DNA of 64,000 nt from Alkalihalobacterium sp048323755. GTDB lineage: Bacteria; Bacillota; Bacilli; Bacillales; Bacillaceae_F. The notes beneath the pieces are model-generated. The model was not told the DNA's origin. It searched no databases and saw only the letters and a list, made by a program, of their open reading frames with translations. Numbering within the stretch: the first letter of the stretch is position 1; each line of letters starts with the position of its first letter. Shown here in pieces: positions 1 through 9,097 of this stretch. The stretch lies in NCBI RefSeq assembly GCF_048323755.1, contig NZ_JBLWFS010000004.1, forward strand, positions 234,623 through 298,622. Direction: 5' to 3'. Position numbers and translations under genes: made by a program.

Positions 1-468
1 GAAGAAGAGTTTTCACAGTTTATTAACGCTTTTGCTGTAATATCTACTCCTTTAAAAACGGCAACCATTGAACTCATGGGTGAAAAGCGTGATATTCGGT
101 TTGTTTCGTTTTTAGAAAAATGCTTAAGGGATAGTAACTTAGAAATTCGACTCAAAGCTTTAAAAGGGTTAGCGCAAATTGGTCTAGTTTCAGATTACAA
201 CTTAGTACAACAATTTGCGGCTTCAACTATATTTCAAGAAAGGTTATTATTTACAAAACTAGCGTCGGCTTTAAAAAAAGATCGTGATAAACCTACTTTA
301 GTCAGGTTATTATCAGATGAAAATTGGTGGGTACGAAATGGAGCAGGCGAGGCTCTCGCAACTTACGAGGATGGAGAGATGATTTTGTCGCATGTACTGG
401 AAACGAGTGAAGACCCTTTCGCAAGAGATATGGCGAAGCAATGGATTGGAGGTACGGTAAATGAGTGA
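1..468 (+). CDS. HEAT-repeat domain protein, C-terminal part (5' end outside window)
   Basis: The reading frame is open from the first base of the window, so this is the 3' part of a longer gene; the first internal ATG is at 76. The visible roughly 155 residues are helix-rich and carry HEAT/PBS-lyase-like repeats, for example the segment around RLKALKGLAQIG and the later NWWVRNGAGEALATY. Such repeats are usually protein-binding scaffolds, not enzymes. Its stop overlaps the start of the downstream glycosyltransferase by 8 bases, so the two are translationally coupled and probably work together. No membrane segment is visible in this part. The partner and exact role cannot be read from the sequence. 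Confidence 0.8.
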   Translation, partial: EEEFSQFINAFAVISTPLKTATIELMGEKRDIRFVSFLEKCLRDSNLEIRLKALKGLAQIGLVSDYNLVQQFAASTIFQERLLFTKLASALKKDRDKPTLVRLLSDENWWVRNGAGEALATYEDGEMILSHVLETSEDPFARDMAKQWIGGTVNE

Positions 469-1879
469 TTGGGAAATTATATTATCAACTGTCCTTACAA
501 TCGTTGCCTTTTTCGTTTTAGCTTATATGTTTTTTGTCATCTCTTTTTATGTGGTTATGTTAATTATATCAGCTAAACAATTACGAAAAGGGTTTGGGTT
601 AAATCAAAAAGAAACGTATGAAGATATTCTTCAATCAGCAGATACGAAACCCATTTCAGTAATTGTGCCTGCTTATAATGAAGAAATTGGGATCTACAAC
701 AGCATTCGTTCCCTACTAAGCATGAACTATCCTGAATATGAAGTGATTGTCGTAAATGATGGCTCAAAAGATAAAACGCTGCAAGTAATGATCGAGCGAT
801 TTCAAATGAAAAAAGTAGAGTTAGTTGTGAGATCAAGGTTAAAAACAGAAGAAATCCGTGCGATTTATCAATCTAAACTGCACGACAACCTATTATTAAT
901 TGATAAGAAGAATGGAGGAAAAGCCGATGCTTTAAATGCCGGAATGAACCTTTCACACTATCCTTATGTATGTTCATTAGATGGAGACTCAGTATTAGAG
1001 CGTGATGCATTCTTAAAGGTCATGAAACCTATTATTGACTCAAACCAAGAAGTCATTGCAACAGGAGGAAGTATTCGTATCGCCAATGGTTGTAAAATTG
1101 AGCGAGGGGAGTTAATGAGTGTCGGCTTATCTAAGAGGCCACTCGTTATCATGCAAGTGATTGAATATCTTCGGGCATTTCTTATGGGGAGAGTCGGTCT
1201 CAGTCGACACAATCTTTTACTTATCGTTTCTGGAGCCTTCGGTGTCTTTCATAAAGAGTCAGTTATTAAAGCAGGGGGGTATTTAACAAATACTGTAGGT
1301 GAAGATATGGAATTGGTCGTTCGCCTGCATCGCTTGATTAAAGAAGAAAAAAGTAACGAACGAATAGTCTATGTGCCAGATCCTGTCTGTTGGACAGAAG
1401 CTCCAGAAGATCTAGCTGTATTAAGACGTCAAAGGAGACGTTGGCATCAAGGGCTATTTGAGTCTCTATGGTTGCATAAAAAAATGCTTTTTCGACCGAA
1501 ATACGGTAAAGTCGGCTTCATATCATTGCCTTATTTTTTGTTTGTTGAACTGCTAGGACCAATCGTTGAGTTCTTAGGGTATCTTATCGTTATTTTGGGC
1601 TTAGTATTTGGAGTGTTAAATATCGAATTGGCATTGTTGTTATTTACGTTGGCGTTTTTATACGGATCATTGTTGTCAATGAGCGCTGTTTTGTTGGAAG
1701 AATGGAGTTTGAGAAAATATCCAGAAGTCATGGATGTTGTTCGTTTATTTTTTTATGCACTAACAGAAGCTTTTTGGTACAGGCCAATAACAGTTTTCTG
1801 GAGACTAGAAGGTTTTATCCATATTCTAAGAAAGAAAAAAGATTGGGGAGATATGACGCGTAAAGGGATTTCAAGCTAA
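461..1879 (+). CDS. membrane family 2 glycosyltransferase (BcsA/PgaC-like)
   Basis: A processive-type inverting glycosyltransferase expected to use a UDP-sugar at the cytoplasmic face of the membrane. One N-terminal membrane segment (about residues 7-37) precedes the GT-A domain, which starts at SVIVPAYNEE (about 66). Motifs run in the usual order: NDGSKD (about 100), LDGD (about 171), GEDMEL (about 284) and QRRRW (about 325). Two to four hydrophobic segments follow at about 345-420. This architecture matches poly-N-acetylglucosamine or cellulose-synthase-like enzymes of about 420-480 residues. GGAGG lies just before the ATG, inside the upstream gene. The downstream regulator and kinase suggest that polysaccharide output is under signal control. 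The sugar specificity is unknown. Confidence 0.88.
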   Translation: MSDWEIILSTVLTIVAFFVLAYMFFVISFYVVMLIISAKQLRKGFGLNQKETYEDILQSADTKPISVIVPAYNEEIGIYNSIRSLLSMNYPEYEVIVVNDGSKDKTLQVMIERFQMKKVELVVRSRLKTEEIRAIYQSKLHDNLLLIDKKNGGKADALNAGMNLSHYPYVCSLDGDSVLERDAFLKVMKPIIDSNQEVIATGGSIRIANGCKIERGELMSVGLSKRPLVIMQVIEYLRAFLMGRVGLSRHNLLLIVSGAFGVFHKESVIKAGGYLTNTVGEDMELVVRLHRLIKEEKSNERIVYVPDPVCWTEAPEDLAVLRRQRRRWHQGLFESLWLHKKMLFRPKYGKVGFISLPYFLFVELLGPIVEFLGYLIVILGLVFGVLNIELALLLFTLAFLYGSLLSMSAVLLEEWSLRKYPEVMDVVRLFFYALTEAFWYRPITVFWRLEGFIHILRKKKDWGDMTRKGISS

Positions 1880-1897
1880 AAACATGAGGTGAGGAAA

Positions 1898-2269
1898 TTG
1901 ACGAAGAAATTGTTAGTTGTCGATGATGAAGATGTTTTAAGAATGTTAATCGTCGATACTTTAGAAGATGAGGGCTATCAGATTCAGGAAGTTCAAGATG
2001 GACAAGAAGCCTTAAATTTTATACAAGAAAACGAATACGACTTAATTATTATTGATTATATGATGCCAGAATATAGTGGCGTAGAAGTGATCAAAAAAGT
2101 AAGGGAAATGGATGATAAGCATGAATTGCAATTCCTTATGCTTACTGCAAAAAGCCAGCAAAAGGATGAGGAAATGGCTCGGCAGGCCGGGGCTGATTAT
2201 TTTTTAGCTAAGCCATTTAGTCCATTAAAACTAGTTGATTTAGTAGGGGAAATCTTAGATGATCAGTAA
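1898..2269 (+). CDS. single-domain response regulator (CheY-like)
   Basis: A stand-alone receiver domain of about 123 residues without an output domain. The acidic pair is in VVDDED near the N terminus, the phospho-acceptor is Asp53 in IIIDYMMPE, the Thr is in LMLTAK and the Lys is in LAKPF. I chose TTG at 1898 because GAGGTG ends six bases before it; a GTG at 1889 is in frame but lies inside that ribosome-binding site. The gene overlaps the downstream hybrid kinase by 11 bases, so the kinase is the likely phosphodonor. With no DNA-binding domain it probably acts by protein contact, perhaps on the glycosyltransferase or the HEAT protein; that target is inference. Confidence 0.9.
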   Translation: MTKKLLVVDDEDVLRMLIVDTLEDEGYQIQEVQDGQEALNFIQENEYDLIIIDYMMPEYSGVEVIKKVREMDDKHELQFLMLTAKSQQKDEEMARQAGADYFLAKPFSPLKLVDLVGEILDDQ

Positions 2270-5126
2270 ATTAAAGAAGAGTCTTTCTCGGAGGTTTACA
2301 GCTATAGCTATTATTGTTTTAGTATTAATTCTAACAGGTGGATTACTAATAAACATACTAACTCAACAGGTGCAAGATGAATATTTTCGAGAAAAAGAAG
2401 AGTTAAATAGTAAAAAAGAAGTGATTGAAAGTATAGAAGAACACTTACAATTAATGTTGTTTCATGGTAGAGGTTTTGCATCTATCCAAAATATGAAAGA
2501 ATACCAAGCGATTTTTCAAGAACGAGATAAATTATTATATGAAATTGTCCAATTAGAACAGCATAATCTTTCGAGAGAGGAACAGGAGTTAATTATAGAA
2601 CTCCATTCATTTGTTGATCATTATATAAACAATGTCATTCCAATCGTGAGGCAGCATGTTGAAGCGGATAATTATGAAGGAATAAGAGAAATAGCTGAAA
2701 ATGGAACAACCGCATTAATTAATCAAACGATGGGTTTGATGGGTAGTTTTGTGCATCAATATAAAAAGGAATTAAACCAGTTAGAAGCGCAATTTTTAAC
2801 GAAGATGCATCAGATTAATTGGGTATTTTTCGGGTATATTTTATTTGTTATTCTATTAATTTCTATTGCAGTGCGAAAAATTGTAAAAGATATTGGCTTG
2901 CCTCTTCATCAATTATCAGTCGTGTCAGAAGATGTTTCGGCAGGAAGAGAAGTCACATTTGTACAAAGCGATCGTCTTGATGAAATAGGAACTCTCTCAA
3001 GATCATTTGAGTCTATGGTACGCAATATCCAAGCCAAAGAGGAAGAGTTAACAGCACAAAATGAAGAGCTTTTAGCCCAGCAAGAAGTATTATCAGACCA
3101 ACAAAATCAGTTGAAGGAATTGTTGGCAGATACTCAAGCAAGTGAAAAAAAGTTAGATCTATATCATAGGTTTGTCTCTTCATTAACTGGAACACTGGAT
3201 AAAGACGTATTACTGAAAATGATCGTAACAGAATTAGACAAGTTGTTTAATACTGATAAATCAATGTTTGTATTAATGAATTCAAGGTATGACTTTTATT
3301 CCATAGGTGTCTCACAACAAGGTGCAGAACAGTTTATTCGTCATATTGATCAAGGCGTTGCTGTACGCCTTAAAGAAACAAAAGAGATTCATCCGTCTAA
3401 ACGCAGCATTGCTCCAAGTGAAGACAGCTATCATCATCATAATGGATTTAGCTATGATTTATATGTTCCAGTCTTATCAAGTGAAGGGGAACTATTAGCC
3501 ATATACATCGTAACAAAAGTAGGGTATGAGTTTACCCAAAAAGATCAAGAAGATTTTATTTCGTTAATGAGTCAAGCTGCACTCTCGATTGAAAAACTAA
3601 AAATGTTTGAAGCTGTAGAGCGAAATCAAAAGCTCAATCAAGATATTATTGATAATGTAAATGAAGGAATTCAACTGGTTGATAAGAACGGGAAACTTCT
3701 TCAAGTCAATCAAAAGCTATGTGAGATCTTCCAATGTTCAGCGGAGGGGAAACACGTTTTGTCAAAACCTCTTGAAGATTGGACAAGTTCTTTATTTCAC
3801 GTTGTAAATAAAGAAAAAGAACTCATTGAGTTTGTCAAGATGTCATTAGTAAATCAAACATTAGAAAACAAAGTAATCCGATATATGATTAATGAACCAA
3901 AGCAAAAAGTAATAGAAATGTATGCGGAACCTATTTACCGAAACCAGGAAAAGATAGGAACATTGTTTGTACACCGAGATATAACGGTTGAGCATGAAAT
4001 AGATGTAATGAAGTCAGAATTGGTAAGTACGGTGAGCCATGAATTAAGAACACCGCTAGCTAGTGTACTAGGATTTACAGAACTTATGGTAACGAAAGAT
4101 TTGAAGCCCGAACGACAAAAGAAATATTTGCAGACGATCCATAAAGAAGCCAAAAGACTAACAAACTTAATTAATGACTTTTTAGATTTACAACGAATGG
4201 AATCAGGGAAGCAAACGTATGAAAAACAATTATTTGATATGGTTCAGCTAGTAAATAATGTGGCTAGTGTTTTTCAAGAACAGCATAGTAGTCGGAAGTT
4301 TATAATTGAAGAGGAAGAAAAGACTTTAATGATTTACGCTGATGAAGAAAAGGTTATTCAATTGTTTACTAACTTAATAAGTAATGCAGTAAAGTTTTCA
4401 CCAGAGGGCGGTAATGTAGAAGTACGATTTAGAAATGATTATGAACACATTTATATCGATGTCAAAGATTACGGACTTGGTATATCACAATCAGAAATAA
4501 ATAACCTGTTTCAAAAATTTTACCGCGTGGATAACACAATTAGTCGAAAGATTGGTGGTACGGGTTTAGGGCTTGCCATTTCAAAAGAAATAGCAAATGC
4601 TCATGGCGGAGATATAACCGTTCAATCCGTGGAAGGTGAAGGAAGTACATTTACAGTGTCATTTCCGCTATATCAGTGTGAGTTACCCCGACAAGAATTT
4701 CATAAAATTCAAGAGAATAATAAACCACTTATCGTTATATTAGAAGATGATAATAGTTTAGCGCTTTTGTTAAAAGAGCAGCTAGAAGAGACAGGGTTTG
4801 CAGTTGTTCACGTCAAAGATGGACAAGAAGCAGTTCAGTTCATTACAAAAGAAAAACCGGAACTTGTCGTTATTGACATAATGCTCGAGCATAGCATAGA
4901 CGGTTGGGCCGTTATACAAGCAATGAAGGATAAACGCGATACAGAGAACATTCCAATTATCATTTCATCGGCACTTGATGAAAAAGAAAAAGGTATATCT
5001 CTGGGAGTAGAGCATTATCTAACAAAACCTTACCTACCTAATGAGCTGTCAACGGTCATACTAAAAACAATTATACAAGGTAAAAAAGAAGGACAAATAT
5101 TATTTCCAAAGAATTCTAAAGATTGA
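2259..5126 (+). CDS. hybrid sensor histidine kinase with GAF, PAS and C-terminal receiver
   Basis: A 955-residue membrane sensor kinase. Order: TM1 (about 13-33); an extracytoplasmic helical region of about 150 residues, four-helix-bundle-like; TM2 (about 188-208); HAMP; a short coiled coil rich in Glu/Gln; GAF (about 300-445); PAS (about 455-570); HisKA with the phospho-histidine at His594 in VSHELRTPL; HATPase with NLISNAVKFS, DYGLGIS and GGTGLGLAIS; and a receiver domain with phospho-acceptor Asp873 in VVIDIMLEH. It is last in the HEAT/GT2/REC operon and overlaps the regulator gene. Having its own receiver plus a separate single-domain regulator points to a branched phosphorelay. The input signal is unknown. 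Confidence 0.92.
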   Translation: MISKLKKSLSRRFTAIAIIVLVLILTGGLLINILTQQVQDEYFREKEELNSKKEVIESIEEHLQLMLFHGRGFASIQNMKEYQAIFQERDKLLYEIVQLEQHNLSREEQELIIELHSFVDHYINNVIPIVRQHVEADNYEGIREIAENGTTALINQTMGLMGSFVHQYKKELNQLEAQFLTKMHQINWVFFGYILFVILLISIAVRKIVKDIGLPLHQLSVVSEDVSAGREVTFVQSDRLDEIGTLSRSFESMVRNIQAKEEELTAQNEELLAQQEVLSDQQNQLKELLADTQASEKKLDLYHRFVSSLTGTLDKDVLLKMIVTELDKLFNTDKSMFVLMNSRYDFYSIGVSQQGAEQFIRHIDQGVAVRLKETKEIHPSKRSIAPSEDSYHHHNGFSYDLYVPVLSSEGELLAIYIVTKVGYEFTQKDQEDFISLMSQAALSIEKLKMFEAVERNQKLNQDIIDNVNEGIQLVDKNGKLLQVNQKLCEIFQCSAEGKHVLSKPLEDWTSSLFHVVNKEKELIEFVKMSLVNQTLENKVIRYMINEPKQKVIEMYAEPIYRNQEKIGTLFVHRDITVEHEIDVMKSELVSTVSHELRTPLASVLGFTELMVTKDLKPERQKKYLQTIHKEAKRLTNLINDFLDLQRMESGKQTYEKQLFDMVQLVNNVASVFQEQHSSRKFIIEEEEKTLMIYADEEKVIQLFTNLISNAVKFSPEGGNVEVRFRNDYEHIYIDVKDYGLGISQSEINNLFQKFYRVDNTISRKIGGTGLGLAISKEIANAHGGDITVQSVEGEGSTFTVSFPLYQCELPRQEFHKIQENNKPLIVILEDDNSLALLLKEQLEETGFAVVHVKDGQEAVQFITKEKPELVVIDIMLEHSIDGWAVIQAMKDKRDTENIPIIISSALDEKEKGISLGVEHYLTKPYLPNELSTVILKTIIQGKKEGQILFPKNSKD

Positions 5127-5137
5127 TAATTGCAACA

Positions 5138-5217
5138 GGCTGACTATTCGAATAAATGAATTTTTCCAAGTGCGACAAGTCCTTCGAAACGAAAGTCAGC
5201 CTTCTTCTTGTTTTTTT
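5138..5217 (+). terminator. probable terminator after the hybrid kinase operon
   Basis: GGCTGACT at 5138-5145 can pair with AGTCAGCC at 5194-5201, and a T-rich run follows to about 5217. The loop is long (48 bases), so the efficiency is uncertain, but it sits directly after the operon's last stop codon. Confidence 0.55.
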
Positions 5218-5265
5218 AGAGTTGGTACACATCATGTTGGTTCGTGCATTAATATAGGAATGTAA

Positions 5266-5919
5266 TTACCACATATCATCATACAAACGTCGATCAGATA
5301 AGACAGTATCAATGGGACATTCTTCGGCATCGCGGCCGTATTGCCATGCCCATACATTAGCTTCACACGGTGGTTTAGCAGGCGTAAAACGTTGGGGACG
5401 ATTTTGTTTCGTCGTCGTTCCAGGTTCTGGTTCTGCACTCCATAGAACAGACTGGACTTTCACTCGTTCACTATTGGCAACAGCGGTACAATACGCCTCA
5501 CTAAAAGGTCCTTCAACAGGATCGTGATAAAAACCAGGTTTATAACCACTTGGATAAAAGGCGTCTACCCAACCGCGGATCCATGCTTCATCGACATCGA
5601 AAAAATTTTCAATATTAGCGAAAATTCGAACACCGGTAGGAAAGCCAAGTCTTCTGGCATGGAATATTGCATTAGCAGCTGTAATTTCTCCCGTACGGTA
5701 GCCAACTGCTTCTAAAAATTCATTGTAAATGGGCATGACTCTAATTCCGTTTCCTCTTAACCTTTGGACTTCTTCTGTAGTTAAACCATCACTTACATTC
5801 GGTATGGTCGTTAAGTATCTGCCCCAATATGCAGGCTTACCAAAGTTTTCAAGGACACAATCATATAAGGCAGGAGTTACGGCCGCAGCTGAATCTACAC
5901 CCCAAATACTTCTCGCCAT
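5266..5919 (-). CDS. DUF1906 (Rv2525c-like) glycoside hydrolase-like protein
   Basis: A 217-residue protein of the DUF1906 type, a TIM-barrel-like fold related to GH25 and found in secreted or surface proteins. The start resembles the family's opening: SIWGVDSAAAV, then NFGKPAYWGRYL, GIRVMPIYNEF and VRIFANIENFF (a possible acidic active-site strand), with VWAWQYG near the C terminus. The start at 5919 was chosen because TAGGAGTG precedes it at proper spacing; an upstream in-frame ATG at 5952 has no such site. No signal peptide is visible, unlike secreted relatives. The enzyme activity of this family is mostly unproven. It stands alone on the minus strand between the hybrid kinase operon and the KinB-like gene. 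Confidence 0.75.
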   Translation of the reverse strand: MARSIWGVDSAAAVTPALYDCVLENFGKPAYWGRYLTTIPNVSDGLTTEEVQRLRGNGIRVMPIYNEFLEAVGYRTGEITAANAIFHARRLGFPTGVRIFANIENFFDVDEAWIRGWVDAFYPSGYKPGFYHDPVEGPFSEAYCTAVANSERVKVQSVLWSAEPEPGTTTKQNRPQRFTPAKPPCEANVWAWQYGRDAEECPIDTVLSDRRLYDDMW

Positions 5920-6077
5920 TGAATCACTCCTAACTTCTATTGCGATCTTCAATCGAAGAACATCTATTTTATATCATATCGGTGAAAGTGTTGTACTATG
6001 ACTAGTGAAGTGTTGTGATAAAAATAAATACGAGCAGAAAAGATAAAGAAAACTCGCTGATTGATAATTTACTAACG

Positions 6078-6109
6078 TAAAAAAAGCCTGACAAATAAAT
6101 GTCAGCGCT
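6078..6109 (-). terminator. terminator of the KinB-like gene
   Basis: On the minus strand an AGC/CTGACA stem with a six-base loop is followed by a run of seven T. It lies 30 bases after the stop codon of the kinase gene. Confidence 0.8.
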
Positions 6110-6139
6110 TTAATTGGTTGTTTTGAAGAACCAGTACTA

Positions 6140-7414
6140 TTAATTGTCATATAAAGGAACTACGATTTGAAAAGTAGTGCCTGAACCTACGTTGCTATCA
6201 ACAAGAATGGAACCCTCCATATTAGAAATAATGCTGAAACAAACCATCATTCCAAGCCCTGTTCCCTTAGACTTTGTCGTATAAAAAGGCTTTCCGAGAC
6301 GATTTAACTCTTCTTTTGTCATTCCGATGCCTGTATCGGTTATCTCGATAACCGCTGTGTCTTTGTTAACAGAGGTAGAAACATATAGTGTCCCGCCATT
6401 AGGCATGGCTTCAATAGCATTTTTAAACATATTAATTAGACATTGCTGAAGCTTGCCTACATTCCCATAGATTACGGGCTCGTCTTGGAATTTGCTATCT
6501 ACAAAAATAGAATTCAAATTAGCAAATGGAGTAATAACTTCAATTGCTGCACTAGCGACCTGATTAATGTAAATAGTTTCCTCTTGTTCTTTTTGAGGTT
6601 TAGCTAAAGAGAGGTAATCAGTAATAATAAATTGGGCACGATCTAACTCTTTAAGCATAATATCATAGTAATTTTTGTTTTTGGGATCTACTTTTTCATC
6701 ACTTTGGAACATTTGAATAAAACCTCGTACCACCGTCATTGGATTTCGGATTTCATGAGCAATGGACGCGGCGAGTTCACTGACTAATTTCATTTGTTCC
6801 ATACCTTCCATCTCACTTTTTAAGATCATATGACGTTGATGGTTTTCTATAAAATAAATAGCTCCCCAAATAGTAAAGGTAATAAACAAGATAGCTAGTG
6901 TATAATAATGAAAAATCTCAGCGATGTCTACAGAATCAAGAATATGTAAAAGGAATAACCCTGAAGTAACGATAATCATCGCAAATATAGATGAAAAAAT
7001 CGTTCCATATATTAATCTCTGTTTAAAGCTTCCTTTACGATAGAATGGAAGAAGGTAGATCATAGTAATAAAAATAATACATTCGATAATAAAAAATGCG
7101 AACAGGCCATAGTTAATACCGAGAAATAAACGAGAAAGAATAATTAGGATACTCGTCACAATTCCAGCAGGTAAGCCGCCATAAAGGTAACTAAGTATTA
7201 AAGGAACAGCTCGCATATCAATAAAAAATAGATGGTTCCCTATTAAAAATGGAAACAGCATACAAAAAAAAGCAGGGATACTGAAAATGACACCAATAAG
7301 AAGCGGTTGTACGCTAACTTTAAATTGTTGAAGTCTTTCAACTAAGAAAAATTGATAGAAAAAAATAGTAACTATAATAAATAAAAAATTGAGTAGAAGT
7401 TCCTCGATACCCAC
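6140..7414 (-). CDS. kinB: KinB-like membrane sensor histidine kinase
   Basis: A 424-residue kinase with five or six N-terminal membrane segments (about residues 1-195) of the 5TM-5TMR_LYT type, shown by MRAVPLILSYLYGGLPAG. These are followed by HisKA with phospho-histidine His220 in IAHEIRNPMTV and an HATPase domain (NAIEAMPNGG, TDTGIGMT, GTGLGMMV). Length and architecture match B. subtilis KinB (428 residues), which feeds the Spo0F-Spo0A phosphorelay and controls entry into sporulation; orthology is likely but not proven because related kinases exist. The start is a GTG with AAGGAGG eight bases upstream. No response regulator gene is adjacent, as expected for a phosphorelay kinase. Confidence 0.8.
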   Translation of the reverse strand: MGIEELLLNFLFIIVTIFFYQFFLVERLQQFKVSVQPLLIGVIFSIPAFFCMLFPFLIGNHLFFIDMRAVPLILSYLYGGLPAGIVTSILIILSRLFLGINYGLFAFFIIECIIFITMIYLLPFYRKGSFKQRLIYGTIFSSIFAMIIVTSGLFLLHILDSVDIAEIFHYYTLAILFITFTIWGAIYFIENHQRHMILKSEMEGMEQMKLVSELAASIAHEIRNPMTVVRGFIQMFQSDEKVDPKNKNYYDIMLKELDRAQFIITDYLSLAKPQKEQEETIYINQVASAAIEVITPFANLNSIFVDSKFQDEPVIYGNVGKLQQCLINMFKNAIEAMPNGGTLYVSTSVNKDTAVIEITDTGIGMTKEELNRLGKPFYTTKSKGTGLGMMVCFSIISNMEGSILVDSNVGSGTTFQIVVPLYDN

Positions 7415-7795
7415 ATGCTGTTCCTCCTTGCTGAAAAGGGAAAAGTACTTACCTTTTTATTAATAATATACCTTTTTCTGGCTGTTATCTATGATAATTT
7501 TACAGTGATAGTAAAATTATTTTTATATTAGCGCTGTTAAAGAGTATTGTTGATTTTGGGCTTATTTCTGAAAAAATACCCTAAATTATATGAGGAAATA
7601 CATTTTCTCGTTCATTTCAGGATAAATCTCTTCAACCTTTCAGTTCCTGATGAGCCCCAAATTAACGGTTTCCAACAGTATTATTTATAGATTTTATTTT
7701 AATAGTTGCTATAGAGGATCATGAAAGGAAAGTGGGGAGAGAGGGTGACAAAGAAAAAAGGAATTTATTATTAGAAAGGACGATTGATTAAGGAG
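7415..7795. other. intergenic region upstream of the KinB-like gene and tRNA-Val
   Basis: No convincing coding region. It contains a perfect 10-base inverted repeat, ATAATTTTAC (7494-7503) with GTAAAATTAT (7511-7520), about 80 bases upstream of the kinase start. The repeat is too AT-rich to be a strong terminator and could be an operator. Confidence 0.5.
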
Positions 7796-7824
7796 TTGAC
7801 ATCACAGCACATATGTAGTATATT
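7796..7824 (+). promoter_or_regulatory. sigma-A promoter of tRNA-Val
   Basis: TTGACA at 7796-7801 and TATATT at 7819-7824 are separated by exactly 17 bases and lie 29 bases upstream of the tRNA 5' end. It is the strongest promoter-like sequence in this stretch. Confidence 0.85.
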
Positions 7825-7852
7825 TATTTTGTCGCTAATAATTATGACTCAT

Positions 7853-7928
7853 GATCCGTTAGCTCAGCTGGGAGAGCGCCACCTTGACAGGGTGGAGGTC
7901 GAGGGTTCGAGCCCCCCACGGGTCACCA
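7853..7928 (+). tRNA. tRNA-Val (anticodon GAC)
   Basis: A 76-base tRNA with encoded CCA. The acceptor stem GATCCGT pairs with ACGGGTC with one G-U pair; the D arm is TAGCTCAGCTGGGAGAGCGC; the anticodon stem CCACC/GGTGG closes loop TTGACAG, giving anticodon GAC; the T arm has GGTTCGAGCC. The adjacent terminator and the integrase-end remnant downstream mark it as a former integration target. Confidence 0.97.
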
Positions 7929-7943
7929 TACATATAATTGTTC

Positions 7944-7977
7944 AACCCCTTGCGTAGCAAGGGGTTTTGTTGTTTTT
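7944..7977 (+). terminator. terminator of tRNA-Val
   Basis: The ten-base stem AACCCCTTGC / GCAAGGGGTT with a three-base loop is followed by a T-rich tail. It begins 16 bases after the tRNA CCA. A related hairpin recurs at 9518-9553. Confidence 0.88.
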
Positions 7978-7978
7978 G

Positions 7979-8052
7979 CAGTTCCTCTAATTGACCACAA
8001 TTAACTCCTCAAATTAGCTTTGACCACATTTTGACCACATTAAATTTTTATA
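7979..8052 (-). pseudogene. integrase 3'-end remnant, copy 1 of a direct repeat
   Basis: Read on the minus strand, this encodes NVVKMWSKLI and a stop, the kind of C terminus common in tyrosine recombinases of Gram-positive integrative elements. The frame is closed by a stop three codons upstream of that peptide, so only the very end of the gene survives. The same roughly 74 bases recur at about 85% identity, by eye, at 9559-9632. Placement next to a tRNA 3' end fits the site preference of such integrases. Confidence 0.6.
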
Positions 8053-8422
8053 TCAGTTTATATTAATTAAATGAAAATTAATATTAAAATCAGGAGCAGA
8101 AATGTTGAATGAGAAAATCTTAGGTCTTTAAAGCATAGTAGACGTTATACTGTGCAATAAACAACTACTCTAATCAAGTATATTAGTTCTAAGCCCTAGA
8201 AACTTTATTAATTTTTTATAAAAGCAGATGATTTAGCAAATGTGGGCATTTACATCCAACTACCATTTGCCAACACAATTCTATAAAGTATAATATGAGG
8301 ATATAAAAATACAGAAAAAGGAAGATATATTGTTTATTTTTAAACAAAAGTCACCAGTCCCTTTTATAGTTGAAAAAGATTAAGTTAATTAGTAAGTCTA
8401 ACTTCTTAACAGGAGGAGAAAG
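8053..8422. other. intergenic region without recognised features
   Basis: AT-rich, many stops in all frames, and no hairpin with a T run. It ends with the AGGAGG ribosome-binding site of the next gene. Confidence 0.5.
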
Positions 8423-8875
8423 ATGAAAATTTTTGTGGATGCAGATGCTTGTCCGGTGAAAGATATTATTATTTCTGAAGCAAGGAATTTTGAAATTCCG
8501 GTTATCCTTGTTACAAGTTTTTCTCACTTTTCTAATGCAAAACAGCCATCAGGAGTGGAAACCATTTATGTTGATTCTGGAGCAGATGCTGCAGATTATC
8601 GGATTGTGAAGTTAGTGGAAAAAGGAGATATTATTGTGACGCAAGATTATGGTCTTGCGTCGCTTGGTTTAGCAAAAGGAGTTATCGTCCTCCATCAAAA
8701 AGGATTTAGATATACAAATGATAATATCGACCAATTATTACAAACACGTTATTTAAGTGCAATGGCTAGAAAAAGTGGACAGCGAACAAAGGGACCAAAG
8801 CCTTTCACAACAGAAGACCGGGAGCAATTTAGGGATCTTTTTAAACAGATTATTTCTCTTGAAAAATTAGGCTAA
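8423..8875 (+). CDS. YaiI/YqxD family (DUF188, UPF0178) protein
   Basis: A 150-residue cytosolic protein matching the full length of the UPF0178/YaiI family. It opens with MKIFVDADACPVKDII, has the conserved VDSGADAADY and VTQDYGLASL segments, and ends in the basic RTKGPKPFT region. The conserved acidic residues resemble a PIN/NYN-like nuclease core, so a nuclease role is often suggested, but the function is not established. The ATG follows AGGAGGAGAAAG. It lies between two integrase-end repeats, so it may be part of an element remnant or a core gene caught between two scars. Confidence 0.9.
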   Translation: MKIFVDADACPVKDIIISEARNFEIPVILVTSFSHFSNAKQPSGVETIYVDSGADAADYRIVKLVEKGDIIVTQDYGLASLGLAKGVIVLHQKGFRYTNDNIDQLLQTRYLSAMARKSGQRTKGPKPFTTEDREQFRDLFKQIISLEKLG

Positions 8876-8905
8876 ACTCAGAGATTCAGAAAGGAGATAA
8901 ATATC

Positions 8906-9097
8906 TTGAAGTATATAAAATCGCAAATGCAACAACTAATTAAGGAAAATAAAGAACTGCATACACGTTTTAAAGAACTGAAAGCTGAGCATGGTCTTGA
9001 AAAAAACAATGCCCTCAAGGCCTTGTACCATTCAGAAGTTGCGGATGGAGGAAAGTATCAGGTAGCTTACCAAGCACTTAATCAGCCCAAAAAGTAG
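8906..9097 (+). CDS. 63-residue hypothetical protein, coiled-coil N terminus
   Basis: I do not recognise this family. The TTG start at 8906 has AAGGAGAT upstream at good spacing, which argues that it is real despite the small size. The first roughly 35 residues are charged and helical (IKENKELHTRFKELKAEHG), a likely short coiled coil. The remainder contains EVADGGKYQVAYQALNQ. There is no signal peptide or membrane segment. It begins 30 bases after the DUF188 stop codon and is probably co-transcribed with it. Confidence 0.6.
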   Translation: MKYIKSQMQQLIKENKELHTRFKELKAEHGLEKNNALKALYHSEVADGGKYQVAYQALNQPKK

